From Engelhardtia mirabilis (lineage in GTDB: Bacteria > Planctomycetota > UBA1135 > GCA-002686595): 64,000 nucleotides of DNA. How positions within the stretch are numbered: position 1 is the first letter of the stretch; every line of letters starts with the position of its first letter. Location of the stretch: assembly GCF_007748095.1 (NCBI RefSeq), contig NZ_CP036287.1:2666001-2730000 (forward strand). Reading direction: 5' to 3'. The position numbers and the translations under genes are program-made. A model generated the notes under the pieces. That model worked only from the letters and a program-made list of their open reading frames with translations. It was not told the DNA's origin and searched no databases. Below, in pieces: positions 9,328 through 16,622 of the stretch.

Positions 9328-9842
9328 ATGACCACCGAACCGGAACCCGGAATCCCGAGGCCTGCACGCGCGTGCGCGGGCGGCTCGAGGCGTTGCTCGA
9401 CGGTGCCCTGTCGCCCCTGGACCGGGCGCGCGACGAGGGGCACCTGGAGGGCTGCGTCGAGTGCGCCGCCGCGCGCGACGGGGCGGCCGCGTTCCTGGAA
9501 ACCCTGCGGAGCGAGTACGGCAATGGTGTCGATCCCAGCTGGCGCGACGCCGGCCTGGCCGCGCGCCTGGCCGCCGCCACACCCCCGCGCCAGCCCTGGA
9601 GCGTGCGCCTGGTCGGCCCCCCCGGCGACCGCGCCGGCCTGCCGGTGCTCGCGGCCGCGGCGGCGGTGCTGGCCTTGATCGCGCTCGGCTCGAGCGGCGC
9701 GGTCGACGACTTGACCATGGAGGTGCGCGAGCAGGTTCAAGTCACCGACGGCGAGCTGCGCGAGTTGCTCGATGGCGCCACGCGCACCGACCGTTGGTTC
9801 GAGACCCTTCTGAACGCGCCCGACCAGGCGGTGCCGCGATGA
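9324..9842 (+). CDS. Zinc-finger anti-sigma factor, single-pass membrane protein
   Basis: The 172-residue product overlaps the sigma gene by 4 nt. Its N-terminal domain has the zinc-binding anti-sigma motif His40-x3-Cys44-x2-Cys47. One transmembrane helix (about residues 105-123, LPVLAAAAAVLALIALG) follows, then a ~50-residue extracytoplasmic part. This is the usual architecture for a membrane-bound anti-sigma factor that holds its ECF partner until a signal arrives. The genetic coupling to the sigma factor supports the pairing. Confidence 0.85.
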   Translation: MNDHRTGTRNPEACTRVRGRLEALLDGALSPLDRARDEGHLEGCVECAAARDGAAAFLETLRSEYGNGVDPSWRDAGLAARLAAATPPRQPWSVRLVGPPGDRAGLPVLAAAAAVLALIALGSSGAVDDLTMEVREQVQVTDGELRELLDGATRTDRWFETLLNAPDQAVPR

Positions 9843-10225
9843 GCGCTCGCAAGCACCGCCGTCCGCTCTACCCCGCGGCCTGTGCGTCGGGCGCCCTGGG
9901 CTTCGCCGTGGGAACGGCCACCGAGAACCCCGGAGCCGGTCTGGTGGTCGCGTTCCTGGCGGCCCTGTTCGGGCTCTACGTGAGCGGCGTCCTGCGCCTC
10001 TTCCCTGTGCACCCGGCCGCGTTCCCCCTGCTCGGCGCAATGCTCGGGCCATTGCCCCTGTCGTTCATCGGGCGCCGGACCGGCGAGGCCGGCAACATGA
10101 TCATGGTCGGGCTGATCCTGGGCCTTGCGCTGGGCCTGCTGGAGTGGGGCGTCGAAGCCGGGCGCGGCTACAAGGGTGCCGCTCCAAGCGAGCAGGCGCC
10201 CGCGGACGAATCCGCGGACGCCTGA
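9839..10225 (+). CDS. Small integral membrane protein of the sigma operon
   Basis: The 128-residue protein starts at ATG 9839 inside the anti-sigma stop codon (ATGA overlap). It contains about four hydrophobic segments (for example LVVAFLAALFGLYVSGVL and MIMVGLILGLALGLLEWGV) and a short acidic C-tail. Tight coupling suggests that it works with the sigma/anti-sigma pair, perhaps as a sensor or stabiliser, but that is inference. I do not recognise a named family. Confidence 0.75.
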   Translation: MSARKHRRPLYPAACASGALGFAVGTATENPGAGLVVAFLAALFGLYVSGVLRLFPVHPAAFPLLGAMLGPLPLSFIGRRTGEAGNMIMVGLILGLALGLLEWGVEAGRGYKGAAPSEQAPADESADA

Positions 10226-10280
10226 TGTCGCACTGCTCGAGTTTGCGCGACCTTCCCCCCCGGGAGGCCGCGCCGCTCGT

Positions 10281-11321
10281 TCAACTGCCGATGGTGATCT
10301 CGACCGCGTCGGCCAGCCCGATGAACACGCCGCCGGCCGCGACCGGATCGACGATCAGACCCTGGGCGTAGGCCTTCAGGCCGACGAGCACCGGGTCGTC
10401 CGGGATCGCCAGGCTGACCGTCGAAGGGCTGCCGGCTCCGCCCCAGGCGGTGCCGGGGATGAACAGGGACGGGCCCGCGGTGTCCACGAGGACCTCGCCG
10501 GTCGCGCCGGGGCCGCCCATGCCGAAGCCCGCGACCGTCAGACCGCAGGGATAGGCCGCCGAGGGCGCGAAGGCCACGAACGCCGCGGCGAGCGAGCCCG
10601 GCGCCTGGGTGCCGAGGGGGTTGTCCACGTCGATCAGTAGGGTCTCACCGATCGACGGCGAGCCGCCGCTGACCGCGACGCTGCCGACCGGGTTGACGCC
10701 GCAACCGAACACGGTCGCCGAACCGGTCAGGATCTCGGTCACGGACATCGACTCGAAGATCAGGCCGAAGGGGTTGAAGGGCCCATCGTCGATGGTCCAG
10801 TTGAAGACCGTGAGGCCGGTGAAGTCGTAGTTGCCCACCGCGTCAGCGATGTCCAGCGACGGCAGCTCGTCGCCGCCGTAGGTCACGTAGAAGTTGTGGT
10901 TGAACGGTCCGAAGCTGCCGTTGATGTCGAGCGGCACGCCGATCGGACCGTTGACGTCGGTCGAGATGTAGAAGCCGTCCACCGCCGGATCGTTGTTGCG
11001 AATGGTGAACAGCGGGTCGTTGCCCGTGTACGGAGCCTCGAGCGGCACAGCGCCGCCCGGAAACTGAAGCAGGTACGACGCCTTGTCGATCACGTAGCCG
11101 CGCACCGGGAACGACGGGCTGTTGACGAACAGGTCCGAGTCGACGGTGAAGGTCAGCGTGGCGTGGTCCCCGGGGTTGACCTGGGACAGGGGGCCGGAGC
11201 CGATGGCGTTGTATTCGACCTGGCCCTCGACGCGGATCTGGTACTGGGTCCCGGCCGAGGCCAGGGCCGGAAGGAGGGTGGCGGCCGCGAGGCTGCCGAG
11301 GAATTGGGATCTGGTGATCAA
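10281..11321 (-). CDS. Secreted protein with a planctomycete-style C-terminal beta module
   Basis: A TTG at 11321 begins a signal peptide (basic ITRSQF, then LGSLAAATLLPALASAG), giving 346 residues. No in-frame ATG fits better. The N-terminal half resembles an exported domain of the kind seen in PEP-CTERM-like proteins (VNPGDHATLTFTVDSDLF, YVIDKASYLLQF). The C-terminal ~130 residues start at VFGCGVNPVGSVAVSGGSPS and end VGLKAYAQGLIVDP with a final short beta strand. This tail resembles the end of the VCBS protein at 34908-37679 and looks like a repeated terminal module. Function is unknown; the start codon is the least certain part. Confidence 0.7.
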   Translation of the reverse strand: MITRSQFLGSLAAATLLPALASAGTQYQIRVEGQVEYNAIGSGPLSQVNPGDHATLTFTVDSDLFVNSPSFPVRGYVIDKASYLLQFPGGAVPLEAPYTGNDPLFTIRNNDPAVDGFYISTDVNGPIGVPLDINGSFGPFNHNFYVTYGGDELPSLDIADAVGNYDFTGLTVFNWTIDDGPFNPFGLIFESMSVTEILTGSATVFGCGVNPVGSVAVSGGSPSIGETLLIDVDNPLGTQAPGSLAAAFVAFAPSAAYPCGLTVAGFGMGGPGATGEVLVDTAGPSLFIPGTAWGGAGSPSTVSLAIPDDPVLVGLKAYAQGLIVDPVAAGGVFIGLADAVEITIGS

Positions 11322-11580
11322 GGTTGGATCGCTATGGGGGGGATCGGAGCGGTCGCCGCCCGCTGGGGGAGGGGGTCCACCGGGGACCCGCGGCGACCGA
11401 ATTGGAACGTCGAAGCTATGGGCGCGGGCCAGGCCCCGCAATGGCACTCGGGAGGGGGCGACTGCGATCGGGCCGTAGCGACGTCGGGGACCCCTCGGCG
11501 GGCGATAGGCCCGCCCCAGCTGCTGGCTACCCCGCCGGTGCGACAATTTGCCGTCTTCCACCGCCCCCCCCGCGGAACGA

Positions 11581-11612
11581 GACTCTGGGGTCCTGGCCCA
11601 TGGGCCAGAGTC
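11581..11612. promoter_or_regulatory. Nested palindromes before the cytochrome operon
   Basis: A 14-bp perfect palindrome TGGCCCATGGGCCA (11594-11607) lies 32 bp before the cytochrome c start. Overlapping arms GACTCTGG (11581-11588) and CCAGAGTC (11605-11612) form an alternative inverted repeat. The two structures are mutually exclusive. This could be an operator or a 5'-UTR switch for the oxidase-assembly operon. In DNA this GC-rich palindromes arise easily, so confidence is modest. The rest of the divergent region 11322-11580 shows no clear feature. Confidence 0.35.
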
Positions 11613-11639
11613 CCACGGCAACCGCCTCGACCCCACGAG

Positions 11640-12569
11640 ATGACCCGTCCCCGCACCACTGGCTCACCGGCCGCCGCCACGGCGGTCCTGTTCGCCGCCG
11701 CTGCGCTCGCGCTCGCGGGGTGTTCGAGCGGTGGAGGCGCGGCGACCTACCAGTGGGGACTCGCGCCCGAGGTGCGCGCCAAGCTGGCCGGCGACCCCGA
11801 GGCCATCGCGCAGGTGGAGGCGACCCTTGTCGAGCTCTTCGGAACCCCCGCCGCCCCGCGCCCCGCGCCCCTGGCGGACGGCTCCGAGCCGTGGCTGCTC
11901 ACGATCGACAGCCTGTCCGAGCGCCTGGCCAAGTCGGTGCGGATCGACAACGCCCACCGCTTCCACGACGACCTGGCGGCCCTCGCGAGTGGGCAGGTGA
12001 TCGGGGTCGACTGGTCGGAGGTGATCGAGGACCAGGGCGAGGTGTGGGCGGCGGCCGTGCACGATGGCGGCGACGGCAAGGCCATCGCGGCCCAGGGCGA
12101 GGCGTACCTGCGCGACTGGCTACCGAGCCCGTCGCGCTCCGAGCGCATCTACAAGAGCCAGTGCGTCACCTGCCACGGCATCGAGGGCGGCGGCAACGGT
12201 CCCTCCGCCACCTACCTCCAGCCGCCGCCGCGCGACTTCCGCTCCGGCGCCTTCAAGTACTTCCACGAGTCCAACGGCCCGCGGCCCCGGCGCGACGACC
12301 TCGTCGACGTCATCTACGACGGGGTGCGCGGCTCGGGCATGGCGGCCTTCCGATCGATCGCAGCGCCCGACTTGATCGGCCTGGCCGACTACGTGCGCTT
12401 CTTGTCGGTGCGCGGCGTGACCGAGGCGGGACTGGCCGAGCACCTGGCGGCGGGGAGCGAGTTGACCCCCGAGGTGGCCGCAGCGATCTATGCCGAGGCC
12501 TGGGAGCCTTGGCTGGCGGCCCTGAACACGACGAGCCCTCCTGAAGTGGCCGAGGAAGGCACCCGATGA
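11640..12569 (+). CDS. Cytochrome c-domain lipoprotein
   Basis: The 309-residue product has a lipoprotein signal (LALAGC, lipidated Cys28). A single class I haem-c site Cys175-x2-Cys178-His179 (CVTCHGIEGGGNGPS) follows in the C-terminal half, then the PPPRDFRSGAFKY segment often seen in short-chain cytochromes that accompany oxidases. The N-terminal ~140 residues have no recognised domain. It overlaps ctaA by 4 nt. The context implies a membrane-tethered electron carrier feeding a terminal oxidase or a partner in its assembly. Confidence 0.85.
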   Translation: MTRPRTTGSPAAATAVLFAAAALALAGCSSGGGAATYQWGLAPEVRAKLAGDPEAIAQVEATLVELFGTPAAPRPAPLADGSEPWLLTIDSLSERLAKSVRIDNAHRFHDDLAALASGQVIGVDWSEVIEDQGEVWAAAVHDGGDGKAIAAQGEAYLRDWLPSPSRSERIYKSQCVTCHGIEGGGNGPSATYLQPPPRDFRSGAFKYFHESNGPRPRRDDLVDVIYDGVRGSGMAAFRSIAAPDLIGLADYVRFLSVRGVTEAGLAEHLAAGSELTPEVAAAIYAEAWEPWLAALNTTSPPEVAEEGTR

Positions 12570-13555
12570 CTGCCACCGAATCGACCGCGGCGCCTTCAGC
12601 CTGGCCCTACCGCTTCAGCCTCGGGGCGGTGCTCTGCGCCGTGCCCCTGTTCTTGTTCGGCGGGGTGATCACGACCATCGGCGCCGGCATGGCGGTCAAG
12701 GGCTGGTGGAACGCCGAGGGGCACTTCATGCCCCTGTTCCCGATCGACATGTGGCTGCGTGACTTCGGCACCTTCGTCGAGCACACCCACCGGCTGTGGG
12801 CCATGGCGGTCGGACTCTTCGCGCTCCTGGCGGTGGCCTTCGCCTTCCGCTCGGGCCGTGGCGCCTCGGCCCGTTGGGCTACGGTCGTCGCCCTGTTGGC
12901 GGTCATCGGCCAAGGCACCCTGGGTGGTTTCCGGGTGCTCGAGAACAGCCCCGATCTGGCCTTCCTGCACGGGGTCGCGGCCCAGGGGGTCTTCGCGATC
13001 CTGGCCGCTTCGGCCTTGGTCCTCTCGAGGCGTTGGCGGGTCGCTCAGCCGGCTCCGGCGGGGGTGGATCTGGGCGCGACCCGGGCCTTGGCCTGGCTCC
13101 TGGCGCTGCTCGTCTACGGTCAGATCGCCGTCGGTTGCTGGTATCGGCACGGCCTGCGCCAGATGGTCGGTGACGGTGTCGGCGGGCGGCTCCACGTGCA
13201 CTTGACCCTCGCCTTCCTCGTGCTGGCGGCGGTGATCGTGGTGGCGCGCAAGCTCGGGGCCAATTCCGCGGCGGCGGGCGACAGCGAGGCCGCCGGCCGG
13301 CTGCGAGGACTGAAGGTTCGGCTGCACGCCCTGGTGGGGGTGCAGATCCTGCTCGGGCTCCTGGCCTGGTGGGCCTACGATGCTCCGGCGCCCGGGGATC
13401 CGAAGACCCACAGTGAGTTCGAGATCACCCTTTCGGTGCTCCATGTCCTCGGCGGGGCGCTGCTCCTGGCCCAGTCGGTGGCGGCGGCCCTGTGGCTGGG
13501 GCGGCTGGGCAACTCGGTCGCGGACGGCGCCCGCACGTCGGACGCCGTCGCCTGA
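12566..13555 (+). CDS. ctaA: Haem A synthase (CtaA/COX15 family)
   Basis: The 329-residue polytopic protein has about eight transmembrane segments. The conserved haem-liganding and catalytic histidines are present: EHTHR (His73, His75), LHG (His135), LHVHL (His210, His212) and VLHVLGG (His293). CtaA oxidises the C8 methyl of haem O to form haem A for aa3-type cytochrome c oxidase. It sits directly before ctaB and overlaps the cytochrome lipoprotein by 4 nt. The N-terminal part of the protein is longer before the first histidine pair than in minimal CtaA proteins. Confidence 0.9.
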   Translation: MTATESTAAPSAWPYRFSLGAVLCAVPLFLFGGVITTIGAGMAVKGWWNAEGHFMPLFPIDMWLRDFGTFVEHTHRLWAMAVGLFALLAVAFAFRSGRGASARWATVVALLAVIGQGTLGGFRVLENSPDLAFLHGVAAQGVFAILAASALVLSRRWRVAQPAPAGVDLGATRALAWLLALLVYGQIAVGCWYRHGLRQMVGDGVGGRLHVHLTLAFLVLAAVIVVARKLGANSAAAGDSEAAGRLRGLKVRLHALVGVQILLGLLAWWAYDAPAPGDPKTHSEFEITLSVLHVLGGALLLAQSVAAALWLGRLGNSVADGARTSDAVA

Positions 13556-13592
13556 AGCCCCGTCCCGAGTCAGCCCGCGCCCCACAAATCCG

Positions 13593-14504
13593 ATGAGCGA
13601 ACCGAGCACAGGACTGAAGACCAGCGCCGGGGCCTCCGAGCCCTCGGTACTCGTGGATTGGGTCACGCTGCTCAAGCCGCGCATCTCGAGCTTCGTCGCC
13701 CTGGCCGCCTATGTCGGCGGCTGGCTCGCGAGCGACGGGAACGCGAGCACGGCCCTGCTGATCGAGTTGTCCTTCTACGTGACCCTCACAGGCGGCGCCG
13801 CCGGCATCTTCAATCAGGTCATCGAGCGCGACACCGACGCGCTGATGCCGCGCACGGCCAACCGGCCCCTTCCCACGGGTCGCATCAGCGTGCGCGACGC
13901 GATCGCCGCGGCGGCGGTGATGGCGACGGTGGGGACGGTCGGCCTCGGCCTGCGCTTCGAGCCCCTGTCGGCGGTGTTGGCCCTGGCGACGATCGTCGCC
14001 TACGCCCTGGTCTACACGCCGCTCAAGCGTCACACGTCCTTCAACACCCTGGTCGGCGCCCTGCCCGGTGCGATGCCGCCGCTGCTCGGCTACGCCGCCA
14101 TCGCGGGGGACGGCGGTGTCTGGGGTTGGAGCCTGTTCGCGGTGCTCTTCGTCTGGCAGTTCCCGCACTTCATGGCCATCGCGTGGCTGTACCGCGAGGA
14201 CTACGCCGCCGGTGGCATGAAGATGCTGCCGAGCCTGCCCGGGACCGAGGGCATGGCCGGGCGGCAGGCGCTGCTCTATTCGGTGGTGATCCTGCCGGCG
14301 GCGCTGCTGCCGCTGGTGCGGGGCGAGGGCACGATCGTCTACGCGGTGGGGGCCACGGCCGCGGGGCTGGCCTACGTGGCGGCCTCGATCGCCTTCGCCA
14401 TGGACGAGAACGTGGTGAGTGCGAAGCGCCTCTTGCGGACGTCGCTGCTCTACCTGCCGGTGATCTTCGCCCTGGCGATCTTCGACCGCGCGGTGATGCT
14501 GTGA
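13593..14504 (+). CDS. ctaB: Protohaem IX farnesyltransferase (haem O synthase)
   Basis: From ATG 13593 the product is 303 residues, an UbiA-superfamily prenyltransferase. The first prenyl-diphosphate motif is N74-x3-E78-x3-D82 followed by MPRTANRPLP, and the second conserved segment is YTPLKRHTSFNTLVGALPG. Glu at the first acidic position is also found in COX10-type homologues. The enzyme farnesylates haem B to haem O in the membrane, the step before CtaA. It lies 37 bp after ctaA, and its stop overlaps the GTG start of the next gene. Confidence 0.92.
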   Translation: MSEPSTGLKTSAGASEPSVLVDWVTLLKPRISSFVALAAYVGGWLASDGNASTALLIELSFYVTLTGGAAGIFNQVIERDTDALMPRTANRPLPTGRISVRDAIAAAAVMATVGTVGLGLRFEPLSAVLALATIVAYALVYTPLKRHTSFNTLVGALPGAMPPLLGYAAIAGDGGVWGWSLFAVLFVWQFPHFMAIAWLYREDYAAGGMKMLPSLPGTEGMAGRQALLYSVVILPAALLPLVRGEGTIVYAVGATAAGLAYVAASIAFAMDENVVSAKRLLRTSLLYLPVIFALAIFDRAVML

Positions 14505-14992
14505 GCGTCGGTGCGATCGCGTCCCTGGTCGCGATGCAAGGCGATGGGGGGGCGGGCACGCCCCTGCATCCCCTGGTGAACGCGTTCATGAACGGGACCG
14601 CGACGGTGTTGCTTCTGGCCGGACTGGCGGCGATCAAAGCCGATCGACGCGAGCTGCACGCGCGCCTGATGACGGGCGCCTTCGTCGCGAGCTCGATCTT
14701 CCTGGTCAGCTACCTGGCCTACCACTTCGGCCCCCAGAAGGAGCTGGGGCCCACTGCGTTCAACGGGCCGGGACCATGGAAGGTCGCCTACCTGGTGCTC
14801 TTGATCACGCACTTGATCGGCGCCGTGGTGAACCTGCCGATGGTGCTGCGGACCTTCTGGCTCGCCCACCGTGAGCGGTGGGAGGACCACAAGCGCTGGG
14901 CGCGCTGGACCTTCCCGATCTGGCTCTACGTCTCGGTGACCGGGGTCGTGATCTACCTGGTCCTGTACCCGTTCAATCCGCCGCCGGCTTGA
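14501..14992 (+). CDS. DUF420 membrane protein, oxidase assembly
   Basis: The 163-residue protein begins at GTG 14501, overlapping ctaB by 4 nt (GTGA). It has four predicted transmembrane helices. The DUF420 hallmarks are present: HPLVNAFMNG, LHARLM, SYLAYHF and ITHLIGAVVNLPMVLRTF, with conserved histidines. DUF420/CtaM-type proteins assist maturation of haem-copper oxidases, possibly by handling copper or haem. Its position right after ctaB supports that role. Confidence 0.85.
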   Translation: MSVGAIASLVAMQGDGGAGTPLHPLVNAFMNGTATVLLLAGLAAIKADRRELHARLMTGAFVASSIFLVSYLAYHFGPQKELGPTAFNGPGPWKVAYLVLLITHLIGAVVNLPMVLRTFWLAHRERWEDHKRWARWTFPIWLYVSVTGVVIYLVLYPFNPPPA

Positions 14993-15001
14993 AGTTCGAA
15001 G

Positions 15002-15018
15002 CCGAGGTGTAACCTCGG
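15002..15018 (+). terminator. Small hairpin after the oxidase-assembly operon
   Basis: CCGAGGT-gta-ACCTCGG forms a perfect 7-bp stem 10 nt after the DUF420 stop. No T-run follows. It is placed where the operon should end, so it may slow or stop RNA polymerase. Confidence 0.35.
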
Positions 15019-15190
15019 GCGATCGCGTTCGTCCATTCGGTGTGGGACGGACCAGTGGGGGCGATGGGGACCGAGGGCGGTTGGCGCACTTGCCGCTAGC
15101 CGCGCGAATGAGGCTGCTGGCGCGGCGGCTCGAGGCCGTTTGGCGCCTGACCCGTCGGAAGTCTGCGCGGTGGGTGCTTTCAGCTCGGAG

Positions 15191-15298
15191 GGCGGTGCTG
15201 GCGGGCTTGGCGGTGCAGTTGAAGGCGGTGCAGTTGAGGGCGGTGCTGGCGAGGGCGGTGCTGGCGAGGGCAGTGCAGTCGAGGGCAGTACGGAGGTC
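15191..15298. repeat. 15-bp tandem repeats upstream of the truncated propeller gene
   Basis: About seven imperfect copies of a 15-bp unit occur, with a 3-bp interruption after the first. The two copies at 15239-15253 and 15254-15268 are identical (GGCGGTGCTGGCGAG), and the others differ at 2-5 positions. The last copy runs into the GGAGG Shine-Dalgarno and ATG at 15300. The array lies in the leader region, so copy-number change could alter expression. Confidence 0.75.
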
Positions 15299-15299
15299 C

Positions 15300-15993
15300 A
15301 TGTCGATCGCCCGCACGTGCCTTGCCAGGGCGAAGGACGTTGCCGCGCGATTGGGGGCGTGGCGGCCACTCGCGCTCTTGTGTTGTGCCGTGGCCAGCCT
15401 GGTCCTGGCGTTCGCATCGGGCGGGAACTGGGTCGCTGACGGCAGTCGAGACGCTGCGATCTGGGTTGCCGATCGGGACGGCAAGGCCGTCTACCGATTG
15501 GACCGGCGTCTGCTGGTGACGCGGCGTTTGGAGGTGCCCTCTCCGGTGGCTCTGGCGCCGAGGGCCTCGGGAGGAGTTTGGGTCGTGGCGGCCGTCGATG
15601 GCGATCCGGCCGGGGCCCTCGAGCTCTGGGAGCTGGACCGAGAAGCGACCCTGCGATCGCACGGCCCTTGGACGGCTGGGGGAGGTCTGGAGCGTGGACT
15701 CGATCCGCTCGCCGTCGAACGACTCACACGCGTTGCGGCCGGCGGAGCAGGCGGGGATTCGGGCATCGAGACCGTCGCCGGGCTCGGTTCGGAGTTCGAG
15801 GCCGAAGTCGACGCCGGCAGCGTGGAAGCGCGGATCTGGCGCTCGACGAGCGACCTCGACGGACTCGTTCGGGTTGCGCGCTTGGGTGATGGCTACCTGG
15901 CCCTCTCGCCTGGCGCCATCGCCTCGTTCGACGGGGCCGGTCGCGTCCTGCGCTCCCAGGGCGGTTTCGACTGGGCCGCGGACGCGATCGTGG
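15300..15993 (+). pseudogene. Exported beta-propeller gene lacking its 3' end
   Basis: ATG 15300 follows GGAGG by 3 nt and begins a signal peptide (WRPLALLCCAVASLVLAFASG). The product then reads like a propeller protein (SRDAAIWVADRDGKAVYRL, SGGVWVVAAVDGD). Protein-like sequence stops at about 15993 (ADAIVVSG), which is exactly where the convergent Nudix gene ends. There is no stop codon there; the frame runs on through Arg-rich antisense of the Nudix gene and joins the gene at 16623 in frame. The simplest reading is loss of the 3' part by deletion or rearrangement at this junction; a local assembly error is the alternative. Confidence 0.6.
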
Positions 15994-16548
15994 TCAGCGG
16001 CGCAGCAGCAAGGCGGCGGCGACGAGGGTCTTGGCGTCGCGGCAGGGCAGGGCAATCAGCTCCTCGAGTCCGAGGGTCACCGTGGAGAGCTCCTCATCGT
16101 CGTCCGGCGACAGTCGATCTGCGCCCGCCGGGCTCAGGTCGCGCGCGACGTAGAGGGACATGTACTCGCTGCAGAAGCCGGGGGCCGGGAAGAACTCGGT
16201 CAGGAGCTCCAGGGAGCCGCAGCGCAGACCCGTCTCCTCTTCCAACTCTCGGCGGGCCGCCAATTCCCTGGGCTCGTGGGCTTCCACTCGGCCCGCGGGA
16301 ATCTCGATCAGCTCCTGTCCGGTGGCGTGGCGGTACTGGCGCACGCAGACCAGGCGACCATCCGCGGTCAACGGCGCGACGGCCACAGCGCCCTGGTGGA
16401 GCACCAACTCGAGGTTCTGCTCGAGTCCCGAGGGCAGGCGAATCCTCTCCCGCACGAGGTCGAAGACCCGACCTCTATGCAGCACCTCGCGCTCCAGGGA
16501 GTCGGCGCCCTCGGCGCCCCGAATCGGGTCAGGGGGGTCAGTCTGCAC
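15994..16548 (-). CDS. Nudix hydrolase, ADP-ribose pyrophosphatase-like
   Basis: From a GTG at 16548 the product is 184 residues. The Nudix box is complete: G-x5-E-x7-REL-x-EE-x-G-L, in the segment starting GRVEAHEPRELAARRE. The upstream half (HQGAVAVAPLTADGRLVCV, RQYRHATGQELIEIPAGR) matches ADP-ribose pyrophosphatases, which split ADP-ribose into AMP and ribose 5-phosphate. The frame is open up to 16704, but the extension is not protein-like. It diverges from the gene at 16623 with 74 bp between them. Confidence 0.88.
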   Translation of the reverse strand: MQTDPPDPIRGAEGADSLEREVLHRGRVFDLVRERIRLPSGLEQNLELVLHQGAVAVAPLTADGRLVCVRQYRHATGQELIEIPAGRVEAHEPRELAARRELEEETGLRCGSLELLTEFFPAPGFCSEYMSLYVARDLSPAGADRLSPDDDEELSTVTLGLEELIALPCRDAKTLVAAALLLRR

Positions 16549-16622
16549 CGGAAGTCTCTCGCTTCGAGTCGGGAAGGGGCGCGGGACTGTCCGCGCGCGG
16601 CAAGTATCCTCTCCGCGAGCTG

